NCBI GenBank assembly: GCA_009841225.1
Contig: VXMF01000009.1
Span: 1 to 64,000, forward strand
DNA length: 64,000 bases
From: Terriglobia bacterium
GTDB taxonomy: Bacteria; Acidobacteriota; Terriglobia; Bryobacterales; UBA6623
Reading direction: 5' to 3'
Below, one piece after another: positions 30,868 to 41,212 of this stretch. How positions within the stretch are numbered: position 1 is the stretch's first letter; each line of letters starts with the position of its first letter. The notes under the pieces were generated by a model. It saw only the letters and a list, made by a program, of their open reading frames with translations. It was not told the origin of the DNA and made no database searches. The position numbers and the translations under genes are program-made.

Positions 30868-33375
30868 TTGAGCCACGCAGGTGTCGAGACGACGACAGTA
30901 GGGCTTGCAGGCATGACGTGCGACCATTGCGTCGCAACTGTCGAGAAGGCCCTGTTGGGCGTTGAGGGGGTGCGTGCCGCGCGTGCGGCGTTGGCTACCC
31001 AGACAGCCGAGGTCGCATTCGACCCCCTCTTGACCGATCTTCCGGCGATCCGGCAAGCCGTCAAAGAAGTGGGGTACCTGCCGGGCCCGCCCGATGAGCT
31101 CCTGTCCATTGCCGCCTCACCGGCCGCCGCGGCAACGGCTACGCCGGTGGCTCCGCAGCAGCCAGAAGTCCGCGAATCGAGGTCAATCTGGCTGAGCATC
31201 GAGGGCATGACGTGCGCGAGCTGCGTACAGTCGGTTGAGCAGGCTGTCCTGAAGACTCCGGGAGTTGAGACATGCGAGGTCAGCCTTGCCGAAGCGAGCG
31301 CGCACGTGACCCTCGATCCAGCACTTGCCAGCACCGCGGACCTGCTGCGAAGCGTCGAAAGCGCGGGCTACGGAGCAGCTGTCGACCGGGACGACTCTGA
31401 CAGGCTCCGCGGCGAGCGGCCAGAGCGTGGGTTGCGGCGTAGACTGGTCGTTTCGGCGATCTTCACTATTCCGCTGCTCGTGCTCGCCATGTCCCATGGA
31501 AGGCTCGGCGGCGACTCGGCCTGGGTACAGCTTGCACTGGCGCTGCCCGTTGTCGCCTACGGCGGCGCGCCATTCTATTCGGCTGCTTGGACCGCCGCAA
31601 GGCACCTTCGCAGCGACATGAACACCCTGATCGCGGTAGGAACGGGCACTGCCTTCGCGTACAGCCTGGTGGCGACTGTCATGCCCGGGTGGGTCGCGCG
31701 ACACAGCTCGGCCCCGGTGTACTTCGAGACAGCCGCCGCGATTCTGACGTTGGTCTTGCTGGGGAGGATGCTCGAAGCGCGAGCGCGGCGCAAGACATCG
31801 AACGCTATCCGAAGTCTGATGGAGCTGCGACCGGAAACAGTTCGAGTCTTGCGCGGAGGAGACGAAACTGAGATACCCACAGACGAACTTGCGCTCGGCG
31901 ATGCCGTAATCGTACGCGCAGGCGAACGAGTGCCGGTTGATGGCGAGGTGATCGAAGGCGCAGGCGCTATAGACGAATCGCCGCTTACCGGGGAGAGCCT
32001 GCCGACCGACAAGTCTCCCGGCAGCGCGGTGCTCAGCGGCTCTCTGGCCAAGGAAGGATTCCTGGTGGTCCGGGCTGAGAGCGTCGGAAGCGAGACGTCG
32101 TTGTCCAGGATGATCGCATTCGTGCGCCGCGCGCAGAACTCGAAGTCGCCGGCCGCGCGCCTGGCCGACCGGATCGCCGCTGTATTCGTGCCGGCGATCC
32201 TAGTCCTGGCGGTATTGACGTTTGTGGCGTGGCTCCTGCTCGCACCGTCTGAGGACCGTTTGCGCCTAGCTGCGAACAGTGCTGTAAGCGTGTTGATCAT
32301 CGCATGCCCGTGCGCGTTAGGCCTAGCCACGCCCGCAGCTCTGGCGGTAGGAATCGGCAGGGCCGCCGAGCACGGCATCTTGGTGCGTGATGGAGAGGCT
32401 CTGGAAGCCGCGCGAGATCTCGATACCGTCGTTTTCGACAAGACCGGGACCCTGACGCTCGGAAACTTCGAGGTAACGGACATCGAGACCTACGGAAGCG
32501 TCGACAAGGGCGACTTGCTGCGGGCGGCCTGCGCGATCGAGCGTCGCAGCGAGCACCCCATCGCGCAGGCCATCGCGGCCCTCGATCCGAGTGCTGACGA
32601 AGCCGTCAGCAACTTCAAGACCCTGCCCGGGGCGGGCGCCAGTGCTGAGTCTGCCGGCCAAGAGTGGCTCATCGGCAAGCCGGAGCTGCTGGCAGACAGG
32701 GGAATCGCCATCACGGAGGCCCGGGCGAAGCTGGATCGTCTTTCCGAAGAGGGCAAGACTACCGTCCTGGTGGCGCGAGGCCAAGCCCTAGCGGGCGCGT
32801 TCGCATTGCGCGACACGCTTCACCACGATGCCGTGGACGCGACGTCAGCTCTGCGGAGGCGTGGGGTCAAGACCCTGATGATCAGCGGCGACAGTGCCAG
32901 AGTTGCGCGGGCCACGGCGACGCTGGCAGGCATCGACCGCGTGCTGGCACCCGTGCTGCCGGTGGACAAGGCCTCCGCAATCGAGCGGCTTCAATCCGAC
33001 GGAGAAAGAGTCGCAATGGTGGGAGACGGTATCAACGACGCTCCGGCCCTGGCGCAGGCCGATCTGGGCATCGCGATAGGCGCTGGCAGCGACGTCGCGG
33101 TGGAGTCGGCGGACATCATCCTCGTCCGCAACAACCCGGCAGACGTGGACCGAGCGATTGATCTGGCTAGGCGCACGCAGCGCGCAATCGCTCAAAATTA
33201 CGTTTGGGCTTTCGGCTATAACTTGCTGGGAGTTCCTATCGCAGCCGGCGTCCTGTACCCGTGGACAGGCCTGCTGCTGTCACCGGTACTCGCTTCAGCA
33301 GCCATGGCCCTTTCAAGCCTATCCGTGCTAGCAAACAGTCTTCGCCTTGGCAGGGCGCTAGCAACGGCCCGCTGA
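30868..33375 (+). CDS. copA: Heavy-metal (copper) P1B-type ATPase with two HMA domains
   Basis: GMTCDHC and GMTCASC HMA motifs, CPC (IIACPCALGLATP), DKTGTLT, GDGINDAP; TTG start. Confidence 0.95.
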   Translation: MSHAGVETTTVGLAGMTCDHCVATVEKALLGVEGVRAARAALATQTAEVAFDPLLTDLPAIRQAVKEVGYLPGPPDELLSIAASPAAAATATPVAPQQPEVRESRSIWLSIEGMTCASCVQSVEQAVLKTPGVETCEVSLAEASAHVTLDPALASTADLLRSVESAGYGAAVDRDDSDRLRGERPERGLRRRLVVSAIFTIPLLVLAMSHGRLGGDSAWVQLALALPVVAYGGAPFYSAAWTAARHLRSDMNTLIAVGTGTAFAYSLVATVMPGWVARHSSAPVYFETAAAILTLVLLGRMLEARARRKTSNAIRSLMELRPETVRVLRGGDETEIPTDELALGDAVIVRAGERVPVDGEVIEGAGAIDESPLTGESLPTDKSPGSAVLSGSLAKEGFLVVRAESVGSETSLSRMIAFVRRAQNSKSPAARLADRIAAVFVPAILVLAVLTFVAWLLLAPSEDRLRLAANSAVSVLIIACPCALGLATPAALAVGIGRAAEHGILVRDGEALEAARDLDTVVFDKTGTLTLGNFEVTDIETYGSVDKGDLLRAACAIERRSEHPIAQAIAALDPSADEAVSNFKTLPGAGASAESAGQEWLIGKPELLADRGIAITEARAKLDRLSEEGKTTVLVARGQALAGAFALRDTLHHDAVDATSALRRRGVKTLMISGDSARVARATATLAGIDRVLAPVLPVDKASAIERLQSDGERVAMVGDGINDAPALAQADLGIAIGAGSDVAVESADIILVRNNPADVDRAIDLARRTQRAIAQNYVWAFGYNLLGVPIAAGVLYPWTGLLLSPVLASAAMALSSLSVLANSLRLGRALATAR

Positions 33376-33621
33376 ACGGCGGCGGCCGCTCGCTGGCCGA
33401 TGCGGTATGCGGCCTGACTGAGCTAAGCCGCGGCGGCCAGCTTTGGCACCCGGCGGTGAACTGCTGGCAGCAGAACAAGATTCACAGAAACCGGGCACGC
33501 AGGTGTGCTCGCGGCTGTCGATTCCAACGAACTGCTGAGCACTGCTGACCATTCCGATCGCCTCGCATCGGTGTGTAGTCACGCCCCGCAGCCGCTAAGC
33601 CTATGCAAGCTAGAATAATGC

Positions 33622-35079
33622 ATGGTCTTGGAATCGCCGCCGCTAGCCCTTACCTTCGACGACGTACTCCTGCTCCCTGCCTACAGCGAGATCCTGCCGT
33701 CGGAGGTATCAACGGTTACGCGCGTCACGCGCGCCATTTCGATCAATATCCCAATCCTCAGCGCCGCGATGGACACGGTGACTGAGTCTAGGCTGGCAAT
33801 CGCGCTCGCCCGCCAAGGGGGCATGGGCATTATCCACCGCAACATGTCCATCGAGCGGCAGGCCGAGGAAGTGGATCGGGTCAAGCGCAGCGAATCCGGC
33901 ATGATCGTCGATCCGATCACGATCTCTCCCGACGACCGGATCCGTGACGCCCTAGAGCTGATGTCGAGCTACCGGATCTCGGGCGTGCCGGTGACGCAGG
34001 ACTCGAAGCTGGTCGGCATACTCACCAACCGAGATCTGCGCTTCGAGAAACGCCTCGACTTGCAGGTCAGGGAAGTGATGACCAAGGACGAACTCGTCAC
34101 CGTCCCTGTCGGTACGACACTGGACGACGCCGAGCGTCTGCTGCACAAGCATCGGATCGAGAAACTGCTCGTAGTCGATGAAGAAGGCGTCCTCAAGGGG
34201 CTAATCACCGTCAAGGACATTCAGAAGAAGCGGAAGTTCCCCAACGCAACGAAAGACGACCAAGGGCGTCTGCGCGTCGGGGCAGCGGTGGGCGCAAAGG
34301 GAGACTATCTTGAGCGTGCGCAGCAGCTCTTCGCCAAGAAGGTCGACGTAATCGTCGTCGACACGGCCCACGGACATACCAAGAGCGTCGCCGATGCGGT
34401 GAAGAACCTGCGTCGCACCCTACCAGACGTCCAACTGGTTGCGGGCAACGTCGCCACCGGCGAAGCGACTCGCGACCTGGTCAAGCTGGACGTCGATGGT
34501 GTCAAGGTCGGCATCGGACCCGGTTCCATTTGCACCACGCGCATCGTGTCAGGGGCGGGCGTCCCGCAGATCACGGCCGTCGCAGAGTGCGTCGCCGCTG
34601 CGAGCGCTAGCGGGGTCCCGATTATCTCCGATGGAGGGATCAAGTATTCCGGCGATATTTCGAAGGCCATCGCCGCCGGTGCGCACAGCGTAATGCTGGG
34701 CAGCCTTTTGGCGGGCACGGAAGAGAGCCCCGGCCAAACCGTGCTGTATCAGGGCCGCACGTACAAGACCTACCGGGGAATGGGGTCTTTGGGCGCGATG
34801 AACCAGGGTAGCGACCGGTACGATCAAGCCTCCAGCGATGGCAAGTTGGTGCCGGAGGGCGTAGAAGGCCGGGTTCCGCACAAAGGGATGCTGGGAGATC
34901 TCGTCCATCAGCTCGTCGGCGGCCTGCAGGCAGGCATGGGCTACTGCGGATGCCCCACGATCGAGGCCATGCGCAGCCAGACGCGGTTCGTGCGCATATC
35001 GCCAGCCGGGCTCCGCGAGGCGCATGTGCACGATGTGCTGATCACGACCGAGGCCCCTAACTACCAAGTCGAGACCTGA
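33622..35079 (+). CDS. guaB: IMP dehydrogenase
   Basis: [16 protein letters not shown] domains, [24 protein letters not shown]. Confidence 0.97.
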   Translation: MVLESPPLALTFDDVLLLPAYSEILPSEVSTVTRVTRAISINIPILSAAMDTVTESRLAIALARQGGMGIIHRNMSIERQAEEVDRVKRSESGMIVDPITISPDDRIRDALELMSSYRISGVPVTQDSKLVGILTNRDLRFEKRLDLQVREVMTKDELVTVPVGTTLDDAERLLHKHRIEKLLVVDEEGVLKGLITVKDIQKKRKFPNATKDDQGRLRVGAAVGAKGDYLERAQQLFAKKVDVIVVDTAHGHTKSVADAVKNLRRTLPDVQLVAGNVATGEATRDLVKLDVDGVKVGIGPGSICTTRIVSGAGVPQITAVAECVAAASASGVPIISDGGIKYSGDISKAIAAGAHSVMLGSLLAGTEESPGQTVLYQGRTYKTYRGMGSLGAMNQGSDRYDQASSDGKLVPEGVEGRVPHKGMLGDLVHQLVGGLQAGMGYCGCPTIEAMRSQTRFVRISPAGLREAHVHDVLITTEAPNYQVET

Positions 35080-35213
35080 CGCTGGCATTGGCACGTGTCC
35101 GCCAACGCGGGCGCAACGTCCGTGCTTGTCGCCGGCTAGCCGGGATCCTAGGGGCTCAGCACGGACGCTTTACCGGGCGCTATGTTGAACTAAGTACGAT
35201 CCGAGGTACCGCA

Positions 35214-37967
35214 ATGGAATTCGCACTTCAATGCAAACTCCCAATGCTCCAGATCCTGGGGCTTGCCTGCTTGGCGGGCGCGCTGGCCATGCCGATCAAG
35301 GCCAACGTCGATATCCCTTATACGAAGTATGTCTTGGACAACGGGCTGACGCTGCTAGTCCATGAGGACCGCAAGGCGCCGATCGTCTCGGTCAACGTCT
35401 GGTACCACGTGGGATCGAAGAACGAGAAGCCGGGCAAGACGGGCTTCGCCCACCTGTTCGAGCACTTGATGTTCAACGGTTCGGAGAACTTCAACGACGA
35501 CTACTTCCAGGCCATGGAGCGCGTCGGCGCGACCAATCTTAACGGCACGACCAACGAAGACCGCACCAACTACTTCCAAGACGTGCCGCAGCCGGCGCTG
35601 GAAGTGGCCCTGTGGATGGAATCCGACCGCATGGGGCACATGCTCGGCGCGGTGGACCAAGCCAAGCTGGACGAACAGCGCGGCGTGGTCCAGAACGAGA
35701 AGCGCCAAGGCGAGAACCAGCCCTACGCTGTCTCCTACGAACTGATCACCAAGAACACATTCCCGCAGGGGCATCCGTACTCGTGGACCGTGATCGGAGA
35801 GATGGAAGACCTCGATGCCGCTTCGCTAGAGGATGTCCACGAGTGGTTCCGAACCTACTACGGCGCGGCCAACGCGGTGATCTCGATCGCCGGCGACATC
35901 GCGCCGGAAGAGGCGCGCGAATTGGTGGAGCGGTACTTCGGCAGCATCCCCAGCGGGCCGCCCGTCGCCAGGCAGCAGTCCTGGATCGCCCGCCGTACCG
36001 GCGAGCACAGGCAGAAGGTGGAAGACCGCGTGCCGCAGGCACGTGTCATGAAGGTCTGGAACGTGCCGGAGTGGGGCACTCGCGAAGCCGTGCTGCTCGA
36101 TCTGGCCACGGACGTGCTGGCCGCTGGCAAGAGCTCGCGGCTGTACAAGCGCTTGGTCTACGAGGACCAGATCGCCACCAGCGCCACAGCCTATATCCAA
36201 GCCCAAGAAATCGCCGGACAGGTCGTCCTCCAAGCCACCGCTCATCGTGACGGCAACCTTGCCGAGGTCGAGGCCACCCTAGACGAGGAACTCCGGGGAT
36301 TCCTGCAGTCCGGGCCCACCGACGCCGAGTTGGCACGGGCCAAGATGGACCACAAGGCGCGCTTCATTCGCGGCGCCGAGCGGATCGGCGGATTCGGCGG
36401 CAAGTCCGACATCCTCGCACGGAACGAGGTGTACACGGGCGATCCGTCCCACTACAAGAAGATGCTGGCCTGGGCCGAGGATGCCACCGCCAAGGACATT
36501 CGCGAGACCGCTGCGGAATACCTATCCGACGGTGTCTACGTGCTGGAGATTCACCCGGCCCCCGAACGTCGCATTTCCGAGAGCAAGGTGGATCGCTCCA
36601 AGCTGCCGTCGGCCTCCGGTTTTCCGGAATTCGCGTTTCCCGACACAAACGAGACCGAGCTTTCTAACGGATTGAAGGTAGTGCACGCCACCGTGCGCTC
36701 TATTCCCACGGTCGAGATGGCGCTCGTCTTCGACGCTGGATTTGCGGCCGACCGGCTCAGCAAGCTAGGTCTTGCCAGGATGACCGCGGAGATGCTGGAT
36801 GAGGGCACTGACGGTATGTCATCGCTGGAAATCAGCGATGAGGCGACCCGCATCGGTGCGAGAATTTCCTCGTCCGCTTCATTGGACACGGCGAGCGTTT
36901 CCCTCTCCGCGTTGTCGGAGCGCTTGGAGGAATCGCTCGATCTGTTGGCCGAGGTTGTGCTGCGCCCGTCGTTTCCGCAGCAAGAGCTCGATCGGTTGAA
37001 GCGACTGCGGGTAGCTGGCATCCAGCAAGAACTCGCGCAGCCGTTCACGGTCGGCCTGCGTCTCTTGCCCGGCTTGATCTTCGGCGACGATCACGCCTAC
37101 GCGGCCCCAATGACCGGCAGCGGCACTGTCGAATCCGTCACCTCCTTGACCCGCGACGATGTGGTCTCGTTTCACCGCACGTGGTATCGCCCCAGCAACG
37201 CCACTCTCGTCGTAGTGGGCGATGTACCGCTGGCGACGCTGCAGCCAATGCTGGAGGAACGCTTCGGCGGCTGGACGGGTGACGGAGAGCTGCCGAAGTT
37301 GGAGATAGCGAAGGTGGCGGCCGCCGACGGGCGGAGCGTGTACCTGGTCGACAAGCCTGGCGCGCTGCAGTCGGTGATCCTAGCTGGCCTGCCGGCGCCG
37401 CCGACCAACAATCCTGACGAGATCTCCATCGAGGCAATGAATTCGATTCTCGGAGGGAGCTTCACCTCTCGGATCAATATGAACCTCCGCGAGGACAAGC
37501 ACTGGGCCTACGGCGCCAGGAGCACTCTGATCGACGCTGTCGGACCGAGGCTGTTCATGGCGTACGCTCCAGTTCAGACCGACAAGACCAAGGAATCGAT
37601 GGTCGAAATGGACCGGGAGCTGCGGGACATCTTAGGACCGCGCCCTCCCGAATCCGAAGAGCTGGAAAAGGCGCAGAGAAACCGGACGCTGCGGCTGCCC
37701 GGACAGTACGAGACGAAGCGCGCGGTGTTGGGCGCGTTAGTCAAGATCCTCAAGCATGACCTGCCTGAAGACTACTTCGAGACTTATGCCGATCGCATGC
37801 GCGCGCTGAGCTTGAAGGATGTCGAGACCGCCGCCAAGCAGATCGTACAACCCGATAGCGTTGTCTGGGTAGTAGTCGGAGACCTGGCCGAGATCGAAGC
37901 CGGCGTGCGCGAGCTGGGTTTCGCCGACATCCGCAGGCTCAGCCCAGAGGGGACGCTATTGGATTGA
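35214..37967 (+). CDS. M16-family zinc metallopeptidase (fused two-domain, exported)
   Basis: HLFEHLMFNG (HxxEH) motif, signal-like N-terminus, second M16 half. Confidence 0.93.
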   Translation: MEFALQCKLPMLQILGLACLAGALAMPIKANVDIPYTKYVLDNGLTLLVHEDRKAPIVSVNVWYHVGSKNEKPGKTGFAHLFEHLMFNGSENFNDDYFQAMERVGATNLNGTTNEDRTNYFQDVPQPALEVALWMESDRMGHMLGAVDQAKLDEQRGVVQNEKRQGENQPYAVSYELITKNTFPQGHPYSWTVIGEMEDLDAASLEDVHEWFRTYYGAANAVISIAGDIAPEEARELVERYFGSIPSGPPVARQQSWIARRTGEHRQKVEDRVPQARVMKVWNVPEWGTREAVLLDLATDVLAAGKSSRLYKRLVYEDQIATSATAYIQAQEIAGQVVLQATAHRDGNLAEVEATLDEELRGFLQSGPTDAELARAKMDHKARFIRGAERIGGFGGKSDILARNEVYTGDPSHYKKMLAWAEDATAKDIRETAAEYLSDGVYVLEIHPAPERRISESKVDRSKLPSASGFPEFAFPDTNETELSNGLKVVHATVRSIPTVEMALVFDAGFAADRLSKLGLARMTAEMLDEGTDGMSSLEISDEATRIGARISSSASLDTASVSLSALSERLEESLDLLAEVVLRPSFPQQELDRLKRLRVAGIQQELAQPFTVGLRLLPGLIFGDDHAYAAPMTGSGTVESVTSLTRDDVVSFHRTWYRPSNATLVVVGDVPLATLQPMLEERFGGWTGDGELPKLEIAKVAAADGRSVYLVDKPGALQSVILAGLPAPPTNNPDEISIEAMNSILGGSFTSRINMNLREDKHWAYGARSTLIDAVGPRLFMAYAPVQTDKTKESMVEMDRELRDILGPRPPESEELEKAQRNRTLRLPGQYETKRAVLGALVKILKHDLPEDYFETYADRMRALSLKDVETAAKQIVQPDSVVWVVVGDLAEIEAGVRELGFADIRRLSPEGTLLD

Positions 37968-37970
37968 GAG

Positions 37971-38564
37971 TCACCTGCCGGTGGTTTGGCTCGACAGCTC
38001 TTGGATTTCAGTCGTAGCCACGTTCATCACGGGCAGGCCGAGGCCGCTGCCGATTTCCGAGAGGGCCTCGAAGTCTACCGGTCCGATGATTTTCAGGACC
38101 GTTACTTCGTCAGAATCGGTTGAGACCACGGTCATGCCCGCAACTTGGTCATTGTCGTAGTACGAGTAGACGGACAGCGATTGCGGCTTGTCGCGGTCAG
38201 CGGCCTCGATCAAGGGCACCCAGCCGTCTTCGGCTAGTTGCTGGTGCACGGGCCTAACGTCGTCCTCGCTGGCGCCGCCCTTGCGAAATCGGTACGTTCG
38301 CCGGTACACGGCAGTCAGGCCGCTCATGAAGCTGCGCACTGATGCGGTGACGTTCTTGCGCAATCCGAGCAGCTTCTTGGCTTGCTCGAGCGGGCGTCCC
38401 CAAAGATTCACCTTGACGACTTCGTCAGCCTTCGCCTCTAGGTCGGAAAATTCCAACGCGGCGTCATCGGACTGGCCCTGCGCCTGCAGCGAGGCTGGGG
38501 CAGCGAGCGCCAACAGCGTGACAACGATGCCCACGACGACTTGGAGTGGATAAGTCTTAGTCAT
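37971..38564 (-). CDS. DUF4252-like secreted protein
   Basis: Signal peptide; YRRTYRFRKGGASEDDVRPVHQQLAEDGWVPLIEAADRDKPQSLSVYSYYDNDQVAGMTVVSTD. Confidence 0.65.
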   Translation of the reverse strand: MTKTYPLQVVVGIVVTLLALAAPASLQAQGQSDDAALEFSDLEAKADEVVKVNLWGRPLEQAKKLLGLRKNVTASVRSFMSGLTAVYRRTYRFRKGGASEDDVRPVHQQLAEDGWVPLIEAADRDKPQSLSVYSYYDNDQVAGMTVVSTDSDEVTVLKIIGPVDFEALSEIGSGLGLPVMNVATTEIQELSSQTTGR

Positions 38565-38940
38565 GTTTCTTTTCCTGTTCGATCGGAAACGCCAGCTCTT
38601 GCGCCCGGTTCCACTGGCTGCCCGCCAGTTGCAAGACCTCTACGAGTTCTCGTTCGACCTCTGCCATCTCCGCCGCATGGGCCTGCAATCCCTCTTCTTC
38701 TCTAGGCCAAGCGTAGATGGTCACTAGCAAGGCGACGCAGGCGCACGCGGCCAGCGCCCATCCGCCACGGAACCAGGGCTTGCCGGAAGAGGGCGCCTGT
38801 AGCGGGTCCGCCGCTGGCCGACGGACCTCGTCGCGAATCCGCGCCATCACGCGGAGGCCAAGCCCGGACGGCGCTTGCGAGCGCGCCATCACGCGACGGA
38901 GCTCTTCCTCGAGATGACGGCTATCGTCCCACAGGGACAT
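38557..38940 (-). CDS. Small single-TM protein, putative anti-sigma partner
   Basis: TM segment GGWALAACACVALLVTIYAW; overlaps upstream sigma gene by 20 nt. Confidence 0.65.
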   Translation of the reverse strand: MSLWDDSRHLEEELRRVMARSQAPSGLGLRVMARIRDEVRRPAADPLQAPSSGKPWFRGGWALAACACVALLVTIYAWPREEEGLQAHAAEMAEVERELVEVLQLAGSQWNRAQELAFPIEQEKKHD

Positions 38941-39475
38941 AGGAAACCTCCTGTCGTAGGTGGGCGACCTTGGGCCTGAGCCGAATAAGCGCTCGTCGCA
39001 GCAGGGTCTTGACGGTGTTAACCGGGATGTCCAACGCCTCCGCGATCTCGTGGAGCTTGAGGTCTTCCTGAAAGCGCAGCACAATCACCATCCGCATCTT
39101 CGTGGGAAGGTCGGCTACCTTGCGGCCAAGCTCGGCGGACAGGCGTGGGTCAGGCTCGACCGGGTCGACCGAGCGTTCCGGAATGGAATCCAGACTCGCG
39201 TGCGGGGCATGCTTCTTGCGCCGCGAGTAGTCGATGCACTTGCGCGCCGTGGTCTGCCGCAGCCAGTTGACGAGATGCATGTCCGATTGCAGCTTGCCGA
39301 GGTTACGGAACAGCTCCAAGTACGCTTCTTGCGCCAAGTCTTCTGCGATGGCACGGTTGGAGAAGAACCCGAAGGCCACCCCGTACACCATCGCCTGCGT
39401 GTGGTCGACGATGCGTGCGAACGCTTCCGAATCAGCGAGCGCAGCATCGAGCAATTTGCGCGGGGCAATGTCCAT
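38921..39475 (-). CDS. RNA polymerase ECF-type sigma factor
   Basis: Region 2 (AIAEDLAQEAYLELFRNLGKL) and region 4 (EDLKLHEIAEALDIPVNTVKTLLRRALIRLR). Confidence 0.92.
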   Translation of the reverse strand: MDIAPRKLLDAALADSEAFARIVDHTQAMVYGVAFGFFSNRAIAEDLAQEAYLELFRNLGKLQSDMHLVNWLRQTTARKCIDYSRRKKHAPHASLDSIPERSVDPVEPDPRLSAELGRKVADLPTKMRMVIVLRFQEDLKLHEIAEALDIPVNTVKTLLRRALIRLRPKVAHLRQEVSYVPVGR

Positions 39476-39908
39476 CCGTGCAGCAGGCGAAGAGATGTAA
39501 CCGACCGAGCGGTCGCCCTCCCTGTAGTCGTTTACGCCTGCCTAAGTGTAAAGGGTTCAATGCATGGGACTGGTGTGCCCTTACGAGTTGGCCGCTGTTA
39601 GGAATCCCAACTCGGCTTAGCAGGGGCTACGGCATGTCCGTCGGACAGCATCACTGCTTCAGAGCTGACGGGCGGCCAGCACCCGTCGCACGCTTCGGCC
39701 AGCCCTTCCCGCGGGCTTGAACTGCGGCCCTGAGCACTCCGTGCACACGTCTTGCGAGTTGAGCCCCATAGGACGGATCAATCACTGGATGGCGCTACCC
39801 CATGAATCCTCGGCGAATGCACCAATGCCCTTCGCCTCGGCCAGAGCCCGAGCATGTCCTCCAGCACCTAATGCGCGGGCGCGCCGCCAAGCTCAGCTGG
39901 CACTCAGC

Positions 39909-41141
39909 TCAGTCGGTTGGCCAGACCACACCCTGTTGCTTCTTCGTGACCGGGGCCAGCCCTTTGTACAAGAACCTCTGAACGCGCTGCCCGCGGTAGG
40001 TCTCGGTGGTGTAGAGGTTGCCCATCGAGTCGGTCGCCACGCTGTGGACGGCGTAGAACTGGCCGGGCTGCCGCCCGCCATCGCCGAAGCTCGTCAGCGT
40101 TTCCAGGGACTCGCGGTCGAGGATGTGGATGCGCTGGTTCGCGCCGTCGGCGACGTACAGGTACTTCTGCTCTGGGTCGCGCGAGAGTGCGACATCGAAA
40201 GTCGATCCGTCGCCGAGCGTGTCGGGTTCGATCCACGTCTCTTTCACGAACTCTCCGTCTGCTGTAAACGCTTGGATGCGGTCATTGGTGCGGTCGCACA
40301 CGTAGACCATGCCGTCGTCCGCAAGCGCGATCCCATGCACGGGGGTACGGAACTGATCCGGCTTGTCGCCGGGCTTGTAGGCCGGCAGCTGCGTGTCGTC
40401 CGGCTCATTGCCGTAGGCACCCCAGTGCCGCTTGTACTCGCCGGTGTCCGCGTCAAGCACGATCACCCGCCGGTTGCCGTAGCCATCGGCAATGTATAGC
40501 TCGTTCGTATTCGGGTCAACCAGTGTCTTGGCGGGCAGTTTGAAGTTCTTCAGGTCGTGGCTGCCCTCGCCCATGAACGGCTTGCCGATCTGCATCAGGA
40601 ACTCACCCGTGCGCGTGAATTTCAGCACCATGCTGTCGTGGACGCGTCCCTTGCCCATCGCGTCTTCGTGGTGCGGCAGAGCCGCGGCCTCCTTGGATGG
40701 GCCGCGGCCGTTGCCACCGATCCAGACGTTGCCCTTGTGGTCGACGTCAACGCCGTGATTGGAGGTCGGCCAGTCATAGCCGTCGCCGGGGCCGCCCCAG
40801 TGCTCGATCAGCTCCCCCGCCTGGTTGAAAGCGAGCACCGGCGGCGCGGCGAAGCAGCAGTACGACGCCGGCGGATCCCAAGTCGCGTAGAGTTCCTTGC
40901 GTTCCAGCGAACTGCCGCGATGGACGATCCAGACATTGTCTTGGTCGTCGACGTCCACCCCGATGACGGTTCCAAGCAACCAGTGGTTGGGGAGCGGCTT
41001 GGGCCACAGAGGATCGACCTCAAAGACGGGAGCCATTGGGCCGTCCGCGGCAGCCATCGGCTCTTCGGATGGAGTGGTGCAGGCTACCAGCAGGGCGAGA
41101 AGGGCCACTGCGGCAAGTGCCGAGCGAAGTGCAGTTGTCAT
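39909..41141 (-). CDS. NHL-repeat/peptidylglycine-lyase-like beta-propeller lipoprotein
   Basis: LLVACTTPS lipobox; repeated GY(G)N/RV propeller strands (LYIADGYGNRRVIVLDADTGEYKRHWG). Confidence 0.8.
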   Translation of the reverse strand: MTTALRSALAAVALLALLVACTTPSEEPMAAADGPMAPVFEVDPLWPKPLPNHWLLGTVIGVDVDDQDNVWIVHRGSSLERKELYATWDPPASYCCFAAPPVLAFNQAGELIEHWGGPGDGYDWPTSNHGVDVDHKGNVWIGGNGRGPSKEAAALPHHEDAMGKGRVHDSMVLKFTRTGEFLMQIGKPFMGEGSHDLKNFKLPAKTLVDPNTNELYIADGYGNRRVIVLDADTGEYKRHWGAYGNEPDDTQLPAYKPGDKPDQFRTPVHGIALADDGMVYVCDRTNDRIQAFTADGEFVKETWIEPDTLGDGSTFDVALSRDPEQKYLYVADGANQRIHILDRESLETLTSFGDGGRQPGQFYAVHSVATDSMGNLYTTETYRGQRVQRFLYKGLAPVTKKQQGVVWPTD

Positions 41142-41212
41142 TGGTCTTGTCCGGCCCGTTTCGGCCTAGGCCATCATACTTGCTTAAGTAGAGGTAGGGC
41201 AAGCAGAACTCC

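Noticed and set aside
39574-39620. Hairpin CGAGTTGG-N15-CCAACTCG in the intergenic region upstream of the second ECF sigma gene
   Set aside because: 8-bp stem with long loop and no T tract; expected by chance at this GC and length.
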